From positions 2,492,001 through 2,556,000 of the forward strand of contig NZ_AZUK01000001.1 of assembly GCF_000527035.1 (NCBI RefSeq): a stretch of DNA of 64,000 nt, written 5' to 3'. The notes beneath the pieces are model-generated. The model was not told the origin of the DNA, did no database searches, and worked only from the letters and a program-made list of their open reading frames with translations. Below, in pieces: positions 22,221 through 31,535 of this stretch (the stretch's first letter is position 1; every line of letters starts with the position of its first letter). The translations under genes and the position numbers were made by a program. This DNA is from Tolumonas lignilytica. GTDB lineage: Bacteria > Pseudomonadota > Gammaproteobacteria > Enterobacterales > Aeromonadaceae.

Positions 22221-22360
22221 GTCACTATCTCCTTGCAGATGAAAAATGAATTGTGCGCAATTTAATTGCTGTCAATTAATGTAACCGATTTAACAGATAT
22301 TCAACAAGTATATTTGGTTTTAAACGAAACGCAGGGAGATCAAACACAGAAGCAGAAATG

Positions 22361-22387
22361 AGACTGCCAACACGGGGTTGGCAGTCT
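22361..22387 (-). terminator. Stem-loop after malS
   Basis: A perfect 10-bp stem AGACTGCCAA / TTGGCAGTCT with a 7-base loop lies just after the malS stop on the minus strand. T residues after it are mixed with other bases, so efficiency is uncertain. Confidence 0.5.
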
Positions 22388-22405
22388 GTGGTGTCTTTTC
22401 AACAA

Positions 22406-24472
22406 TTAGTGGGCTGGTGTTCCTCCCCATACCACCATGACTTTATCCTGCTGGTATTGTCGGCTGAAAGCATAATAGTGCGGATCATGCTGTGAGGTTT
22501 GCAGACCTTCACCGATCGCCGGATGACGGGCGCGGAACTGGCTGATTTTCTGCCAGTGTGCCAGCAACGCGGCGTTGTCGCCGGTGATGTCTTTCCAGTT
22601 CATATCAGAGCGGGTGCCCTGGATCGGATCAGAACCGGTCGGCCCGAACTTACGACCACTTTCATCACCGTAATAGATCTGCACGGCGCCAGGAGCCAGT
22701 AGCAGCAGATTGCCAGCCATTTCCTGTTTATGGATGTCATTTTTGGCATCATCATTAAAGAACAGGCGAGTGTCGTGTGACGAAATATAACTGAGTACAT
22801 TCATGGATTGCAGTTTTTCAGCCATCTGTTGATAGGTGTTATCAATAGACGCATAACAACCGAGTGCCTGCTTGGCCTGATCCTGAAAATCGAAATTGAT
22901 CATGCTGTCAAAACCATGCTGGAAATAGTCGCTTTTCATGACGCCGTGTCCCCAGGCTTCACCGGTCATCCAGAAAGGAGCATTATCCAGCGCTTCCTGC
23001 GGATGGGCTTTTTTCCATTCGGCCAGCGCTTCGGTGGCTTGTTTTTTCAGTTGATCCCAAGCCGGTTTTTCCACATGTTTGGCGGTGTCGACGCGGAAGC
23101 CGTCAATGCCATAATCCCGCACCCATTGACTGAGCCAGTGCGTGATGTAATCGCGCGGGGTATAACCCGGGATCTCTTTGGCATTGGTATCTTTTTTATA
23201 GCGGAAGAAATTCGGTAACCCACTCGGTTGGGTAGATTCGGTTTTCACATCCGGCAGAAAGGCGAGCGACATGGTCAGATCGTCGTAACCAGGGGCATCA
23301 TAATTGCCGATACCGCTGCGAACCCATTTCTTACCCCACCAGTTTTCCCAGGCCGGGCCATCACTGAAGTTGATGTAATTGTTAAAGCTGTGCCAGTTTT
23401 CGCCTTTGCCCGGTTTCCAGTCAGTCCAGTGTTCGCCGAGTATTTTTTTCTGTTCCGCCGGATTCAGGTGTAAGGCGCCAAAGTGGAATTCCTGCATGTC
23501 GGCCAGTGTCGCATAACCGACATGGTTCATGACAATGTCAAACAAGATGCGGATGCCGCGCTTATGCGCTTCGCTGACCAGTGTTTTCAGATCCTGCTCG
23601 GTACCCATGTTGGCGTCGAGTTTGGTCCAGTCCAGTGTGTAGTAGCCGTGGTAGGCGTAATGCGGGAAATCGCCGTTGTTGCCGCCGCCAATCCAGCCGT
23701 GGATTTGCTCCAGCGGAGAGCTGATCCAGAGTGCATTGACGCCGAGCTGTTGCAGGTAATCGAGTTTGCTGGTGATCCCGGCCAGATCGCCGCCGTGGAA
23801 GGTGGCAATTTCCTGCTGACCATCACTTTTTCGGCCATAGCTGTGATCATTGGCGGGGTTGCCGTTGGCGAAACGGTCGGTCAGCGCAAAATAGACCGTG
23901 GCGTTATGCCAGTTGAACGGCGCGTTTTGTGTGGTAGCTGCCGATTCGAGCAGCAGTAAACCGCCGCTTTCTTTCGCCGGTTGCATGGTGATTTTACCCT
24001 GCTGTACGACGGCGGTTTGCCCGCTGTAATAGTCACGGACGGTCTCGCCGTCTTTGAAGGTCTTGCTGACATCGACTGTCAGCGGTTTGCCGTCTGAAAC
24101 CGGGCATTGCTGGGTCAGGTTGGTCGTGTTACTGACCGCCGTGGTTTTTACGCTCAGCAATACGGTGGGGGTCCCGCTGCGAGTATCAATTTTTATCTGA
24201 TAATCCCCGTCGCGATAGAGGTGCCAGTCCACCACCGGCTGTGAGCCGCACGGTTGCAGCGACAGCATCTGGTTCAGCTTGGGGGCGCTGGTGGGTTGCC
24301 AACATTGATTGTCGGCTTTAAAGCGTAACGGGTAGGTTCCTTTATTCAGCGTCGCGGTGCTGGTAAAGATCCCGCTGGGGTCTTCTTTGAATGCCGGGAA
24401 TTTGGGCAGATCCCATTGGGCGAAGGCTGCCGACGGTAAAAGGAATAACAACGGAAAAGCGAGACGTTTCAT
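22406..24472 (-). CDS. malS: Periplasmic alpha-amylase
   Basis: A 688-residue exported glycoside hydrolase family 13 enzyme of the MalS type (E. coli 676). The signal peptide is MKRLAFPLLFLLPSAAFA. An N-terminal region of about 200 residues with several cysteines precedes the (beta/alpha)8 barrel. Catalytic residues are visible: nucleophile Asp in GFRVDTAKH near residue 461, acid/base Glu in MTGEAWGHG near 503, and the third Asp in ISSHDTRLF near 564. It degrades maltodextrins in the periplasm. It is transcribed away from nifH; no maltose regulon neighbours are present. Confidence 0.93.
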   Translation of the reverse strand: MKRLAFPLLFLLPSAAFAQWDLPKFPAFKEDPSGIFTSTATLNKGTYPLRFKADNQCWQPTSAPKLNQMLSLQPCGSQPVVDWHLYRDGDYQIKIDTRSGTPTVLLSVKTTAVSNTTNLTQQCPVSDGKPLTVDVSKTFKDGETVRDYYSGQTAVVQQGKITMQPAKESGGLLLLESAATTQNAPFNWHNATVYFALTDRFANGNPANDHSYGRKSDGQQEIATFHGGDLAGITSKLDYLQQLGVNALWISSPLEQIHGWIGGGNNGDFPHYAYHGYYTLDWTKLDANMGTEQDLKTLVSEAHKRGIRILFDIVMNHVGYATLADMQEFHFGALHLNPAEQKKILGEHWTDWKPGKGENWHSFNNYINFSDGPAWENWWGKKWVRSGIGNYDAPGYDDLTMSLAFLPDVKTESTQPSGLPNFFRYKKDTNAKEIPGYTPRDYITHWLSQWVRDYGIDGFRVDTAKHVEKPAWDQLKKQATEALAEWKKAHPQEALDNAPFWMTGEAWGHGVMKSDYFQHGFDSMINFDFQDQAKQALGCYASIDNTYQQMAEKLQSMNVLSYISSHDTRLFFNDDAKNDIHKQEMAGNLLLLAPGAVQIYYGDESGRKFGPTGSDPIQGTRSDMNWKDITGDNAALLAHWQKISQFRARHPAIGEGLQTSQHDPHYYAFSRQYQQDKVMVVWGGTPAH

Positions 24473-24666
24473 TCTGTTTCCTCAGACAAAAAAATAGATT
24501 GGGGCCAATCTAGTCTGCCTATAACCCAAAAATCAGCCTCCTCCTTCGGATTTAGGCTTGGGGGAGGAGAACATGGGGGGAGAAAAAGACAATGTTGAGC
24601 TGGATCGCGTTATGGGTTTGGGGTTGGCCTATAAGTTTGAAGCAGTTCACAAAGCTGACATTCCCT

Positions 24667-24682
24667 TGTCCATTTCCATACA
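24667..24682 (+). promoter_or_regulatory. NifA upstream activator site for nifH
   Basis: TGT-CCATTTCCAT-ACA fits the TGT-N10-ACA consensus exactly. It is centred about 128 bp before the transcription start predicted from the sigma-54 element, which is the normal distance for NifA binding. Confidence 0.8.
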
Positions 24683-24720
24683 AAAAGTCAGAGTTTGTAT
24701 CGATCGTTTCTGCGACATAA

Positions 24721-24737
24721 ATCACGATCTTCGTGAT
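24721..24737. repeat. Palindrome in the nifH control region
   Basis: ATCACGA-TCT-TCGTGAT is a perfect 7-bp inverted repeat with a 3-base spacer. It sits between the NifA site and the IHF-like site. It is not part of either, and could bind another regulator. Confidence 0.5.
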
Positions 24738-24747
24738 AATCCTTTAT

Positions 24748-24760
24748 TTTCAATAGGTTG
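24748..24760 (+). promoter_or_regulatory. IHF-like site of the nifH promoter
   Basis: TTTCAATAGGTTG agrees with WATCAANNNNTTR at all but one position and lies between the NifA site and the sigma-54 promoter, where IHF bends DNA in nif promoters. Confidence 0.55.
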
Positions 24761-24776
24761 CTATGTTTGGCCTGAT

Positions 24777-24792
24777 TGGTACGTAGCGTGCA
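24777..24792 (+). promoter_or_regulatory. Sigma-54 (RpoN) promoter of nifHDKTY
   Basis: TGGTAC-GTAGC-GTGCA carries the invariant GG and GC dinucleotides with ten bases between them and fits TGGCAC-N5-TTGCA well. Transcription should start near 24803, 28 bp before the nifH ATG. An open frame that runs through this region (24558-24797) is not considered a gene. Confidence 0.85.
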
Positions 24793-24800
24793 CATAGTAA

Positions 24801-25715
<915 letters not shown>

Positions 25716-25784
25716 GGTTTTGCATCGGCGGCTGGCAGGGATGCTGCCAGCCCGGATTGTCCGCCCATTCAAGGAATTACTGCT

Positions 25785-27233
25785 ATGACTAACAGAACTC
25801 GCGAAGAGAATCTGGCGTTAATTCAGGAAGTGCTCGAAGCCTATCCGGAAAAAGCGCGTAAGGATCGTAAAAAACACCTGACGGTTAACGACCCATCGCT
25901 GGAAAAAGCCAGCAAGTGTATTACTTCTAACCGTAAGTCGCTGCCGGGCGTCATGACCATCCGTGGTTGTGCCTATGCAGGGTCAAAAGGGGTAGTGTTC
26001 GGCCCAATCAAAGACATGATCCATCTGTCGCATGGTCCTGTAGGTTGTGGTCAATATTCCCGTGCTGGTCGTCGTAACTATTACACTGGTCTGACTGGTG
26101 TGAACAGCTTCGGTACCATGAACTTCACTTCTGATTTCCAGGAAAAAGACATCGTTTTCGGTGGCGATAAAAAACTGACGAAAATCATTGAAGAGATGGA
26201 AATGCTGTTCCCGTTATCAAAAGGGATCACCGTGCAATCTGAGTGTCCGGTTGGTCTGATTGGTGACGACATCGAATCAGTAGCAAAACAAGCCAAAGCG
26301 AAAATCGGTAAATCAGTGGTGCCAGTTCGCTGTGAAGGTTTCCGCGGTGTGTCTCAGTCTTTAGGTCACCACATTGCGAACGACGTCGTTCGTGACTGGA
26401 TCCTGGGTAACCGTGATGAGCAAGAATTCGAAGGGACTCCATACGATGTCGCCATCATCGGTGACTATAACATCGGTGGTGATGCTTGGTCTTCTCGTAT
26501 CCTGCTGGAAGAGATCGGTCTGCGCGTGGTAGCACAGTGGTCTGGTGACGGTACGCTGGCGGAAATGGAAAATACGCCAAAAGTGAAAATGAACCTGGTG
26601 CACTGCTACCGTTCAATGAACTACATCTCTCGCCATATGGAAGAAAAGTATGACATCCCATGGATGGAATACAACTTCTTTGGCCCAACCAAAATTGCTG
26701 AATCACTGCGCAAAATTGCAGCTCAGTTTGACGAAACTATCCAGAAAAAAGCGGAAGAAGTGATCGCCAAATATGAAGCGCAGACTGCGGCGGTGATTGC
26801 GAAATACAAACCACGTCTGGAAGGCAAGAAAGTCATGCTGTACGTCGGCGGCCTGCGTCCACGTCACGTGATCGGTGCTTACGAAGACTTAGGTATGGAA
26901 ATTGTCGGTGCCGGTTATGAATTCGCGCACAACGATGACTACGACCGTACGCTGAAAGAGTTGCCAGAAGCAACCCTGCTGTTCGACGACGTGACCGGTT
27001 ATGAATTCGAAGAATTCGTGAAAGCGGTGAAACCTGATCTGATCGGTTCTGGTATCAAAGAAAAATTCATTTTCCAGAAAATGGGTATTCCGTTCCGTCA
27101 GATGCACTCCTGGGATTACTCAGGACCTTATCACGGCTATGACGGCTTTGCCATCTTCGCCCGTGACATGGATATGACACTCAACAACCCATGCTGGTCA
27201 AAACAGACTGCGCCATGGAAGAAAAGCGCGTAA
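25785..27233 (+). CDS. nifD: Nitrogenase MoFe protein alpha chain
   Basis: A 482-residue subunit of dinitrogenase, which holds FeMo-cofactor and reduces N2. P-cluster ligands are Cys62 (RGCAYAG), Cys88 ([10 protein letters not shown]) and Cys154 (QSECPVG). FeMo-co ligands are Cys274 ([10 protein letters not shown]) and His441 (RQMHSWDY). His195 in [10 protein letters not shown], important for substrate reduction, is conserved. The numbering is almost that of Azotobacter vinelandii NifD. It has no insertion of the kind that marks VnfD or AnfD. It lies 69 bp after nifH. Confidence 0.98.
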   Translation: MTNRTREENLALIQEVLEAYPEKARKDRKKHLTVNDPSLEKASKCITSNRKSLPGVMTIRGCAYAGSKGVVFGPIKDMIHLSHGPVGCGQYSRAGRRNYYTGLTGVNSFGTMNFTSDFQEKDIVFGGDKKLTKIIEEMEMLFPLSKGITVQSECPVGLIGDDIESVAKQAKAKIGKSVVPVRCEGFRGVSQSLGHHIANDVVRDWILGNRDEQEFEGTPYDVAIIGDYNIGGDAWSSRILLEEIGLRVVAQWSGDGTLAEMENTPKVKMNLVHCYRSMNYISRHMEEKYDIPWMEYNFFGPTKIAESLRKIAAQFDETIQKKAEEVIAKYEAQTAAVIAKYKPRLEGKKVMLYVGGLRPRHVIGAYEDLGMEIVGAGYEFAHNDDYDRTLKELPEATLLFDDVTGYEFEEFVKAVKPDLIGSGIKEKFIFQKMGIPFRQMHSWDYSGPYHGYDGFAIFARDMDMTLNNPCWSKQTAPWKKSA

Positions 27234-27299
27234 TGGCCCCGGTAGTTGATTCCATTACCCCGTTAGTTCACAGATGAGTGGCGCGGGAAGGAGAATGTT

Positions 27300-28868
27300 A
27301 TGAGTCAGAATATTGAGAACATCAAATCCTGTTATCCGCTGTTTGAACAGGACGAATACCAAAACCTGTTTGCCAGCAAACGTGCGAACTATGAAGAAGC
27401 GCACGATGCAGCGAAAGTCCGTGAAGTGTTCGAGTGGACAACCACTGAAGAATACAAAGAGCTGAACTTCAAACGTGAAGCACTGACCATTGACCCGGCT
27501 AAAGCCTGTCAACCACTGGGTGCAGTATTGTGCTCACTGGGCTTTGAGAAAACCCTGCCATATGTGCACGGTTCACAAGGTTGTGTGGCTTACTTCCGTA
27601 CTTACTTCAACCGTCATTTCCGTGAGCCAGTAGCTTGTGTCTCTGACTCCATGACTGAAGATGCAGCCGTATTCGGTGGTCACGCGAACATGAACGATGG
27701 TCTGCAGAATGCGTTAGCACTCTACAAACCAGAAATGATTGCGGTATCAACCACCTGTATGGCGGAAGTTATCGGTGACGACCTGCAAGCGTTCACCAAC
27801 AACGCCAAAAAAGACGGTTTTGTACCACAAGATTTCCCAGTGCCTTACGCACATACCCCAAGTTTCGTCGGTAGCCATATCACTGGTTGGGACAACATGT
27901 TTGAAGGTTTCGCCAATACCTTCACTGCAAAAGATGTTGAATACAAACCAGGTAGCAACGGCAAACTGAACATCGTGACCGGTTTTGAAACCTATCTGGG
28001 TAACTACCGCGTGATCAAGCGCATGCTGACCGAAATGGGCGTGCCATTCTCCATGCTGTCTGATCCGTCAGAAGTGCTGGATACCCCATCGGATGGTCAG
28101 TACCGCATGTATGCTGGTGGTACGACTCAGGCTGAAATGAAAGATGCGCCAAACGCGATCGATACCCTGATGCTGCAACCATGGCACCTGGTGAAAACCA
28201 AGAAAGTGGTCAAAGAAACTTGGGGCCAGCCTGGCACTGAACTGAACATTCCAATGGGTCTGGAATGGACTGATGAGTTCCTGATGAAAGTGTCTGCACT
28301 GACTGGCAAAGCGATCCCGGCTTCGCTGGAACTGGAACGTGGCCGTCTGGTTGACATGATCACCGACTCTCACACCTGGTTGCACGGCAAGAAATTCGGT
28401 GTCTATGGTGACCCTGATTTCGTCGAGGGCTTAGTTAAATTCCTGCTCGAACTGGGCTGTGAACCAACCGTGATCCTGTGCAACAACGGCAGCAAAAAAT
28501 GGAAAAAATCCATTGAGAAAATGCTGGCCGATTCACCATACGGTCAGGGCAGTGAAGTTTATGTCGGCAACGATCTGTGGCACTTCCGTTCACTGATGTT
28601 CACCAACAAACCAGACTTCATGATTGGTAACTCTTACGGCAAATTCATTCAGCGTGACACGCTGGCGAAAGGCAAAGCGTTTGAAGTTCCATTGATCCGC
28701 CTGGGCTTCCCGATTTTCGACCGTCATCACCTGCATCGCATGACCACCCTCGGTTACGAAGGGGCTATGTACATGCTGACCACACTGGTTAACGCCGTGA
28801 TGGAAAAACTCGACAGCGAAACGATGGAACTGGGCAAAACCGATTACAACTTCGACTTGGTTCGCTAA
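27300..28868 (+). CDS. nifK: Nitrogenase MoFe protein beta chain
   Basis: A 522-residue partner of NifD. P-cluster ligands Cys70 (PAKACQPLG), Cys95 (GSQGCVAYF) and Cys153 (STTCMAEVIGDD) and Ser188 (HTPSFVGSH) match the A. vinelandii numbering. An N-terminal extension of about 50 residues that wraps the alpha subunit is present, as in Klebsiella and Azotobacter. Its ribosome-binding site (AAGGAG) is close upstream. It is cotranscribed with nifHD; two hairpins follow before nifT. Confidence 0.98.
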   Translation: MSQNIENIKSCYPLFEQDEYQNLFASKRANYEEAHDAAKVREVFEWTTTEEYKELNFKREALTIDPAKACQPLGAVLCSLGFEKTLPYVHGSQGCVAYFRTYFNRHFREPVACVSDSMTEDAAVFGGHANMNDGLQNALALYKPEMIAVSTTCMAEVIGDDLQAFTNNAKKDGFVPQDFPVPYAHTPSFVGSHITGWDNMFEGFANTFTAKDVEYKPGSNGKLNIVTGFETYLGNYRVIKRMLTEMGVPFSMLSDPSEVLDTPSDGQYRMYAGGTTQAEMKDAPNAIDTLMLQPWHLVKTKKVVKETWGQPGTELNIPMGLEWTDEFLMKVSALTGKAIPASLELERGRLVDMITDSHTWLHGKKFGVYGDPDFVEGLVKFLLELGCEPTVILCNNGSKKWKKSIEKMLADSPYGQGSEVYVGNDLWHFRSLMFTNKPDFMIGNSYGKFIQRDTLAKGKAFEVPLIRLGFPIFDRHHLHRMTTLGYEGAMYMLTTLVNAVMEKLDSETMELGKTDYNFDLVR

Positions 28869-28883
28869 GCGAAGTTGGCATCC

Positions 28884-28948
28884 GAGGCAGGGTAACCTGC
28901 CTCTACCAAGCCCGGAACCGTTCTTGCAACGAACGTTCCGGGCTTATT
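28884..28948 (+). terminator. Two tandem stem-loops between nifK and nifT
   Basis: The first is GAGGCAG-GTAAC-type (stem GAGGCAGG / CCTGCCTC, 28884-28903). The second is a longer hairpin with arms AAGCCCGGAA and TTCCGGGCTT (28909-28945), followed by an ATTTATCTT stretch. They could terminate a fraction of nifHDK transcripts, so that nifTY is expressed less, or stabilise the nifHDK mRNA. Confidence 0.6.
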
Positions 28949-29007
28949 TATCTTAATCGTATTGATCATAAGAAATTCAAGTGGTTGCAAAGGGAAGGAG
29001 TTGTCAT

Positions 29008-29226
29008 ATGCCTAACATAATGTTCCGTCAGCACGATGATGGTCTGTATTGCTACATCGCCAAGCGCGATCTGGAAGCGAAGGTTGCAAAGCTTGAATTC
29101 GAAGCGGATGACAACTGGGGCGGACGTGTCGATCTGGATAACGGTGAAGCCTATTTTCTGGCTCCGCAGGAAAAACCTTCATTGCCCATCACGCTGCGTC
29201 TGAAACGCGCGGGTGAAGACGATTAA
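29008..29226 (+). CDS. nifT: NifT/FixU family protein
   Basis: A 72-residue protein that begins MPNIMFRQHDDGLYCYIAKRD, with the conserved GRVDLDNGEAYFLAP core. The ATG at 29008 has AAGGAG upstream; the open frame from 28981 is not used. NifT lies between nifK and nifY in Klebsiella and Azotobacter, and its loss there gives little phenotype; its role is unknown. Here it keeps the same place. Confidence 0.9.
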   Translation: MPNIMFRQHDDGLYCYIAKRDLEAKVAKLEFEADDNWGGRVDLDNGEAYFLAPQEKPSLPITLRLKRAGEDD

Positions 29227-29247
29227 TTTAAGAGACGGGAGGCTGTG

Positions 29248-29934
29248 ATGAAAACTCTGCTAGAAAGTCAGGTTTACTGGCGTCTTATCGCGTTGGCACA
29301 GGCAGTACCGGAGGTAGAACAGGGCATTCTGTTTGACTGGATCAGCGGCGCGCTGAACGGTCCGCTGACGACAGCCCAGTTAGAAAAACTCACGGTTGAA
29401 GCATTGAAATCTTCCGCTCCGTCTGAATTGTCGGGATTTAGTCAGGCGCGCTGGCAGGTGTTGCTGGAATGTCTGCAGGGCGAGTTGCCTGTGCATCTCG
29501 ATCCGAAACCGGCCGTCGCCGAACCGGATGCCTTGCGGGTGGCCTTTTCTTCCAATGATGGTCTGCATGTGAATGGTCATTTTGGCAATTGTCATCTGTT
29601 TTTCATCTATCAGGTGACCGAGGCGGGTTCGCAACTGATCGACATCCGCCACTTTGTCGCTGATGAGACACAGGAAGATAACGAAACCCGTGCCCGTCTG
29701 TTGCAAAACTGCCATCTGCTGTTCTGTGAGGCGATTGGCGGGCCAGCGGCGGCACGCATCATTCGCCACGGCATCCACCCGGTCAAAATCAAGAAAGACA
29801 ACCGGATCAGCACCCAGTTGGATGCTCTGCAAGAGCTGATGCAAGGGCAACTGCCGCCTTGGTTGGCGAAAGCATTGGGTCGCAAAGACGATCTGGGTAA
29901 ACGTTTTAACGACGAGTTGTCTGAACTGGAGTAA
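29248..29934 (+). CDS. nifY: NifY, dinitrogenase-associated cofactor-binding protein
   Basis: A 228-residue protein with a helical N-terminal half and a C-terminal NifX/NifB-type cofactor-binding domain from about residue 95 (LRVAFSSNDGLHVNGHFGNC). The HFGNCHLFFIY segment holds the conserved His and Cys. In Klebsiella NifY binds apo-dinitrogenase and helps insert FeMo-cofactor. The start ATG is at 29248, preceded by GGGAGG. It ends the nifHDKTY unit. Confidence 0.9.
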   Translation: MKTLLESQVYWRLIALAQAVPEVEQGILFDWISGALNGPLTTAQLEKLTVEALKSSAPSELSGFSQARWQVLLECLQGELPVHLDPKPAVAEPDALRVAFSSNDGLHVNGHFGNCHLFFIYQVTEAGSQLIDIRHFVADETQEDNETRARLLQNCHLLFCEAIGGPAAARIIRHGIHPVKIKKDNRISTQLDALQELMQGQLPPWLAKALGRKDDLGKRFNDELSELE

Positions 29935-30038
29935 CGGCTCCGTGAATCAGGTTGCTATCAGGAATCAAAGCTATCGCCCTTGTTGATTTGGCTGGGGGGT
30001 GAAATCTGCAAGGGTGATAGCGTCCTGTATGTCGAGTT

Positions 30039-30054
30039 TGTTGTGAATATGACA
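30039..30054 (+). promoter_or_regulatory. NifA upstream activator site for nifENX
   Basis: TGT-TGTGAATATG-ACA fits TGT-N10-ACA exactly. It is centred about 67 bp before the predicted start, closer than usual but still upstream of the IHF-like and sigma-54 elements. Confidence 0.72.
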
Positions 30055-30070
30055 AACACAAAATCATTTA

Positions 30071-30083
30071 AATCAATATGTTA
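30071..30083 (+). promoter_or_regulatory. IHF site of the nifE promoter
   Basis: AATCAATATGTTA matches the WATCAANNNNTTR consensus at every position. It lies between the NifA site and the sigma-54 promoter. Confidence 0.72.
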
Positions 30084-30087
30084 TGGA

Positions 30088-30103
30088 TGGACTGCTCCTT
30101 GCA
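30088..30103 (+). promoter_or_regulatory. Sigma-54 promoter of nifENX-fdx
   Basis: TGGACT-GCTCC-TTGCA has the GG and GC dinucleotides at the right spacing and a perfect TTGCA -12 half. The predicted start is near 30114, 32 bp before the nifE ATG. Confidence 0.88.
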
Positions 30104-30145
30104 CCTCTCAAAATTGAGAGCTCGCGCACATTTCAGGAGGGAGCG

Positions 30146-31519
30146 ATGAAAGGCAACGAAATAGCGGCATTGATGGATGAGCCCGCCTGTGGCCATAACA
30201 GTAAAGCCAAATCGGGTTGTAGTGCGCCGAAGCCAGGCGCAACGGCAGGTGGCTGCGCCTTTGATGGTGCGCAAATCACGTTGTTACCGATCGCTGACGT
30301 TGCACATCTGGTGCATGGCCCGATCGGTTGCACTGGCAGTTCGTGGGATAACCGGGGCGCCCGCAGTTCCGGCCCGTCACTTTACCGGTTAGGGTTTACC
30401 ACTGATTTAAATGAACAGGATGTGATCATGGGGCGCGGTGAACGCCGTCTCTATCACTCCGTCAAACATATCGTTGAGAAATACCATCCAGCGGCGGTAT
30501 TTGTTTACAACACCTGCGTACCAGCGATGGAAGGGGATGACATCATCGCCATCTGCAAGGCAGCAGAAAGCAAGGTGGGTGTGCCGGTGATCCCGGTCGA
30601 TGCCGCCGGTTTCTATGGCAGCAAGAATTTAGGTAACCGTATCGCTGGTGAGGTGATGGTCGATCGCGTCGTGGGTACCGCCGAACCGGCACCGTGGCCG
30701 GCGGAGTGTGCGATCCCCGCCGAACGTGGTCACGATATCGCCCTGATCGGCGAATTCAACATTGCCGGTGAATTCTGGAACGTGCAGCCGCTGTTTGATG
30801 AACTCGGCGTGCGCATTCTCTGTACGCTGGCCGGTGATGCCCGTTTTCATGAAGTACAGACCATTCACCGCGCGGAACTCAACATGCTGGTCTGCTCCCG
30901 TGCACTGATCAATGTGGCGCGCAAACTGGAAACCAAATACGGCACGCCGTGGTTTGAGGGCAGTTTTTACGGCGTCACCGATACCTCCAAATCTTTACTG
31001 ACCGTCGCCGAGATGTTGGGCGATGCCGATCTGATCGCCCGCACCAAGGATCTCATTGCCCGCAAAGAGGCCGAAACCGAAGCGCAGCTCGCACCGTTCC
31101 GGGCCCGTCTGAAAGGCAAGCGCGTGCTGCTGTATACCGGAGGGGTGAAATCCTGGTCAGTGGTAGCGGCCCTGCAGGATCTCGGCATGGAAGTGGTGGC
31201 CAGCGGTACCCGCAAATCGACTGAAGAAGACAAGGCCCGTATTCGTGAGTTGATGGGTGACAACGCCCTGATGCTGGAAGACGGCAACGCCCGCAATCTG
31301 TTGGATGTGGCCTATCAATACCGCGCGGATCTGATGATTGCCGGTGGCCGCAATATGTTTACTGCTTACAAGGCCCGACTGCCGTTTCTGGATATTAATC
31401 AGGAACGTGAACATGCGTATGCCGGCTATGAAGGCATGGTTGAGCTGGCACGTCAGATTTGCCGCTCGCTGGAAAGCCCGATCTGGGCGCAAGTCAAGCA
31501 ACGCGCGCCTTGGCAATAA
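30146..31519 (+). CDS. nifE: FeMo-cofactor assembly scaffold NifE
   Basis: A 457-residue NifD-like protein; with NifN it forms the scaffold on which the NifB cofactor is matured with Mo and homocitrate. Cys37 (AGGCAFDG), Cys62 (GPIGCTGSS) and Cys124 ([13 protein letters not shown]) are conserved. An earlier ATG at 30083 would place the start inside the IHF site and upstream of the predicted transcript start, so the ATG at 30146, with AGGAGGG upstream, is chosen; this gives exactly the Klebsiella length. It is the first gene of the second nif unit. Confidence 0.96.
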   Translation: MKGNEIAALMDEPACGHNSKAKSGCSAPKPGATAGGCAFDGAQITLLPIADVAHLVHGPIGCTGSSWDNRGARSSGPSLYRLGFTTDLNEQDVIMGRGERRLYHSVKHIVEKYHPAAVFVYNTCVPAMEGDDIIAICKAAESKVGVPVIPVDAAGFYGSKNLGNRIAGEVMVDRVVGTAEPAPWPAECAIPAERGHDIALIGEFNIAGEFWNVQPLFDELGVRILCTLAGDARFHEVQTIHRAELNMLVCSRALINVARKLETKYGTPWFEGSFYGVTDTSKSLLTVAEMLGDADLIARTKDLIARKEAETEAQLAPFRARLKGKRVLLYTGGVKSWSVVAALQDLGMEVVASGTRKSTEEDKARIRELMGDNALMLEDGNARNLLDVAYQYRADLMIAGGRNMFTAYKARLPFLDINQEREHAYAGYEGMVELARQICRSLESPIWAQVKQRAPWQ

Positions 31520-31535
31520 CGCAGGAGACCCCCCT

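Noticed and set aside
24537-24569. Inverted CCTCCTCC / GGAGGAG between malS and nifH
   Set aside because: The arms are low-complexity and the loop long. It may be incidental purine/pyrimidine bias, and no T run follows.
24558-24797. 79-codon plus-strand frame upstream of nifH
   Set aside because: It runs through the NifA site, the IHF-like site and the sigma-54 promoter of nifH, and has no recognisable homology. Treated as non-coding.
29994-30012. Possible sigma-54 element (GG, ten bases, GC) after nifY
   Set aside because: The -24 half is a run of G with a poor match, no NifA site lies upstream, and a far better promoter is at 30088-30103.
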